Positions 62,187 through 64,000 of a DNA stretch of 64,000 nucleotides are shown in pieces; the stretch's first letter is position 1, and each line of letters opens with the position of its first letter. Under the pieces are notes generated by a model. That model searched no databases and was not told the DNA's origin. It saw only the letters and a list, made by a program, of their open reading frames with translations. The position numbers and the translations under genes are program-made. Source of the DNA: Flexivirga aerilata (lineage in GTDB: Bacteria > Actinomycetota > Actinomycetes > Actinomycetales > Dermatophilaceae); assembly GCF_013002715.1 (NCBI RefSeq), contig NZ_JABENB010000003.1, positions 248,001-312,000 on the forward strand, given 5' to 3'.

Positions 62187-64000
62187 TCAGTCGAGCCGGT
62201 CGGCGGCGACGACGCCGCGCAACACCCCGTCGATCGCGGTGCGCGCCGTGCTGCGCAGGCCCTCGTGCTGCGTGGCGGCGGCGATCTGGTCGAGCAGGTC
62301 GACCACCTGCTTGCACCGTCGTACGAAGTCGCCGGCGGACAGTTCGCTGTCGCGCAGCACCGTCTCCAGCCGGCCGCCGGCCGCCCAACGGTGCATCGTC
62401 CAGGCGATGCCCGGGTCGGGCTCGCCCATCGGCGTCAGGCCGAGACGGCGCTGCGACTCCCGCAGCCCGTGGGTGATGCGGCCCATCTCGGCGAGGGCGT
62501 CGCGCACCTGGTCGTTCGGCAGTTTCGGGGCCTCGGAGCCGCCGTCGCGCCGCGGCTCGTAGATGAGTGCGCTCACGACCGCGGCCAGCGACGGGGCGTC
62601 CAGGCGGCGCCATACGTCGTGCTGGAGGCATTCGGCCGCCAGCAGGTCCTTCTCGGCGTAGATGCGCTGCAGCATCGTGCCCTGCTCGGTCACCTGCTCG
62701 CCGTCCGCGGATAGGTAGCCGAGCTCGGCGAGCAGGTCGCAGATGCGGTCGAAGGTGCGCGCAACGGTGTGGGTGCGCTTGTCGACCTGCCGCTGCAGGC
62801 CGTCGGTCTCCTGGCGCAGCTTCCACCACCGCTCGGCCCAGCGCGAATGCTGCTCGCGGTAGGGGCAGTCGTGACAGGGGTGGCGTTGCAGCGCGCCGCG
62901 CAGCTGGTCGACCTCGGCCTGGAGCGACTCGTCGGTGCCGTCCTGGTCGGCGTGCTCCCCCGGCTTCGGCGGCGGCTCGGCCCGCAGCTTGTTGCGCAGG
63001 CTCGAGGCAAGGTCGCGCCGGGACCGCGGGCTGCGGGCGCTGAACGACTTCGGGATCGGCAGCTGTCCCACCGGTTCGACGACGTCGCGCACGTCGGTCT
63101 CGGCGAGCCGGCGCACCTGGGCGTCGAGGGTCAGGATCGTCGGGTCTCCCCCGGTGCCACGCCCCCGCTGACCGGGTATGACGACGGCGTATCCCGCGCG
63201 GCGCCCGTCCGGCACCTGGACGACGTCGCCCGGCTTGAGCTCGCCCAGGGACACCGCGGCCGCGGCTCGCCTGCTCGCCGAACGGCGCTTGGCGGCCGAC
63301 TTCTCCAGCGTCGACAACTGGCGGCGGAGGGCGGCGTACTCGGCGAAATCGCCCAGGTGGCAACGCATTGCGTCGGCATACCCCTCGAGCGCCTCGTCGT
63401 TGCGGCGGATCGACCGGGTGATGCCGACGACCGAGCGGTCGGCCTGGAACTGCGCGAACGACTGCTCCAGGATCTGGCGGGCGCGCCAGCGGCCGACCTG
63501 TGCGACGAGGTTGACCGCCATGTTGGAGGACGGCACGAACGACGACCGCAACGGATAGGTACGGGTCGAGGCGAGGCCGGCCACCGCGTCGGGGTCGACC
63601 CCCGGCGCCCAGAGCACGACCGCGTGTCCTTCGAAGTCGATGCCGCGCCGGCCGGCCCGCCCGGTGAGCTGGGTGAACTCGGCCGGGGTGATGTCGGCGT
63701 GCGTCTCGCCGTTGTACTTCACAAGGCGTTCGAGCACGACGCTGCGGGCCGGCATGTTGATGCCGAGCGCGAGCGTCTCGGTGGCGAAGACCGCCTTGAT
63801 CTGGCCGTCGGTGAAGAGCTCCTCGACGATCTCGCGGAAGGTCGGCAGCATGCCGGCGTGGTGGGCGGCGAAGCCGCGGGAGAGGCCCTCGACGAAGTCG
63901 TAGTAGCCGAGCACCGCGAGGTCTTCCTCGGGCAGGTCGGCGACGCGCTCCTCCACCATCCGGCGGATGCGTCGCCCGGCCTGCTCGCTGATCAGCGTGG
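62187..64000 (-). CDS. helY: DEAD/DEAH-box helicase, HelY/Ski2-like (C-terminal part; runs off right edge)
   Basis: The last 604 residues of a superfamily-2 helicase; the N-terminal motor domain (motifs I-III) lies outside. Seen here: GFAAHHAGMLPTFREIVEELF, VFATETLALGINMPARSVV (motifs IV-V), QLTGRAGRRG (motif VI). Then come the winged/ratchet region and the DSHCT C-terminal domain (LPNDQVRDALAEMGRITHGLRESQRRLG... GDFVRRCKQVVDLLDQIA). A cysteine-containing CHDCPYREQHSRW motif is typical of actinobacterial HelY. It is likely involved in RNA processing or DNA unwinding. Frame continues beyond 64000. Confidence 0.92.
   Translation of the reverse strand, partial: TLISEQAGRRIRRMVEERVADLPEEDLAVLGYYDFVEGLSRGFAAHHAGMLPTFREIVEELFTDGQIKAVFATETLALGINMPARSVVLERLVKYNGETHADITPAEFTQLTGRAGRRGIDFEGHAVVLWAPGVDPDAVAGLASTRTYPLRSSFVPSSNMAVNLVAQVGRWRARQILEQSFAQFQADRSVVGITRSIRRNDEALEGYADAMRCHLGDFAEYAALRRQLSTLEKSAAKRRSASRRAAAAVSLGELKPGDVVQVPDGRRAGYAVVIPGQRGRGTGGDPTILTLDAQVRRLAETDVRDVVEPVGQLPIPKSFSARSPRSRRDLASSLRNKLRAEPPPKPGEHADQDGTDESLQAEVDQLRGALQRHPCHDCPYREQHSRWAERWWKLRQETDGLQRQVDKRTHTVARTFDRICDLLAELGYLSADGEQVTEQGTMLQRIYAEKDLLAAECLQHDVWRRLDAPSLAAVVSALIYEPRRDGGSEAPKLPNDQVRDALAEMGRITHGLRESQRRLGLTPMGEPDPGIAWTMHRWAAGGRLETVLRDSELSAGDFVRRCKQVVDLLDQIAAATQHEGLRSTARTAIDGVLRGVVAADRLD

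Overview
The window is high-G+C, densely packed DNA from an actinobacterium. RbpA, a polyprenol-phosphomannose synthase beside Lnt, a mycothiol-dependent (DinB/MDMPI) type enzyme and sigma-R-like promoters all point there. Gene style and the CTCGATACG/CGTATCGAG repeats resemble Micrococcales (Dermacoccaceae or Intrasporangiaceae), but the genus is an inference. It reads as chromosome, with one small accessory patch near 34.5-36.8 kb. I saw no tRNA, rRNA, CRISPR array, transposase or phage gene.

Layout. 1-11 kb: housekeeping and stress genes (sbcD, a GCS2-type ligase, an inverted-repeat array at 2.37-2.85 kb, a histidine phosphatase, OsmC, DUF1697, a cupin, a YciO/Sua5 protein, a GNAT, DUF3626, a quinone oxidoreductase, an MFS exporter and a PepC-type peptidase). 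11.0-13.7 kb: a three-gene zinc/manganese-type ABC importer. 13.7-19.7 kb: a sugar-uptake locus (two CUT1 permeases and a lipoprotein) divergent from a LacI regulator and a GH2 glycosidase, with a palindromic operator between them. 19.7-24 kb: an SBF-type transporter and two MFS exporters divergent from a MarR regulator. 24-34.5 kb: a disulfide-type flavoprotein, RlmC, a secreted M1 peptidase, a stand-alone UvrA-like ABC protein, a flavin monooxygenase, Pcm, a SatD-like pair and a secreted cyclophilin. 34.5-36.8 kb: arr (rifamycin ADP-ribosyltransferase), then a Phd/PIN and a YefM/YoeB toxin-antitoxin pair in tandem, then an orphan ORF. 36.8-50 kb: small metabolic and resistance-like genes, a frameshifted DUF222-HNH gene, a glutaminase-STAS fusion and an LLM-hemerythrin fusion. 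50-64 kb: a FrnE-type DsbA, a Ser/Thr kinase, a berberine-bridge-type oxidase, an Atg22-like transporter, rbpA, fxsA, ppm-lnt, a YbaK deacylase, an Lrp regulator, a 5'-3' exonuclease, a PH-domain membrane protein and a HelY-type helicase running off the right end.

Expression style. Start and stop codons often overlap (ATGA/GTGA), so many short operons are translationally coupled. At least thirteen genes have a TANNNT box 6-7 nt before the start codon, the arrangement expected of leaderless mRNAs. Two promoters fit the sigma-R/SigH pattern (GGAA(T/C)-N18-GTT): one before rbpA and one before the DsbA-like gene.

The most unusual whole-window signal is compositional. The tetramer GTAC looks strongly depleted, while its one-step transition products GTATG and CATAC look strongly over-represented. 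This suggests a past or present methylase or restriction pressure on GTAC. I found no clearly new defence or biosynthetic system. The candidates most worth follow-up are that signal, the two sigma-R promoters, the tandem toxin-antitoxin operators, the unexplained 59.3-59.6 kb leader, and the domain fusions.
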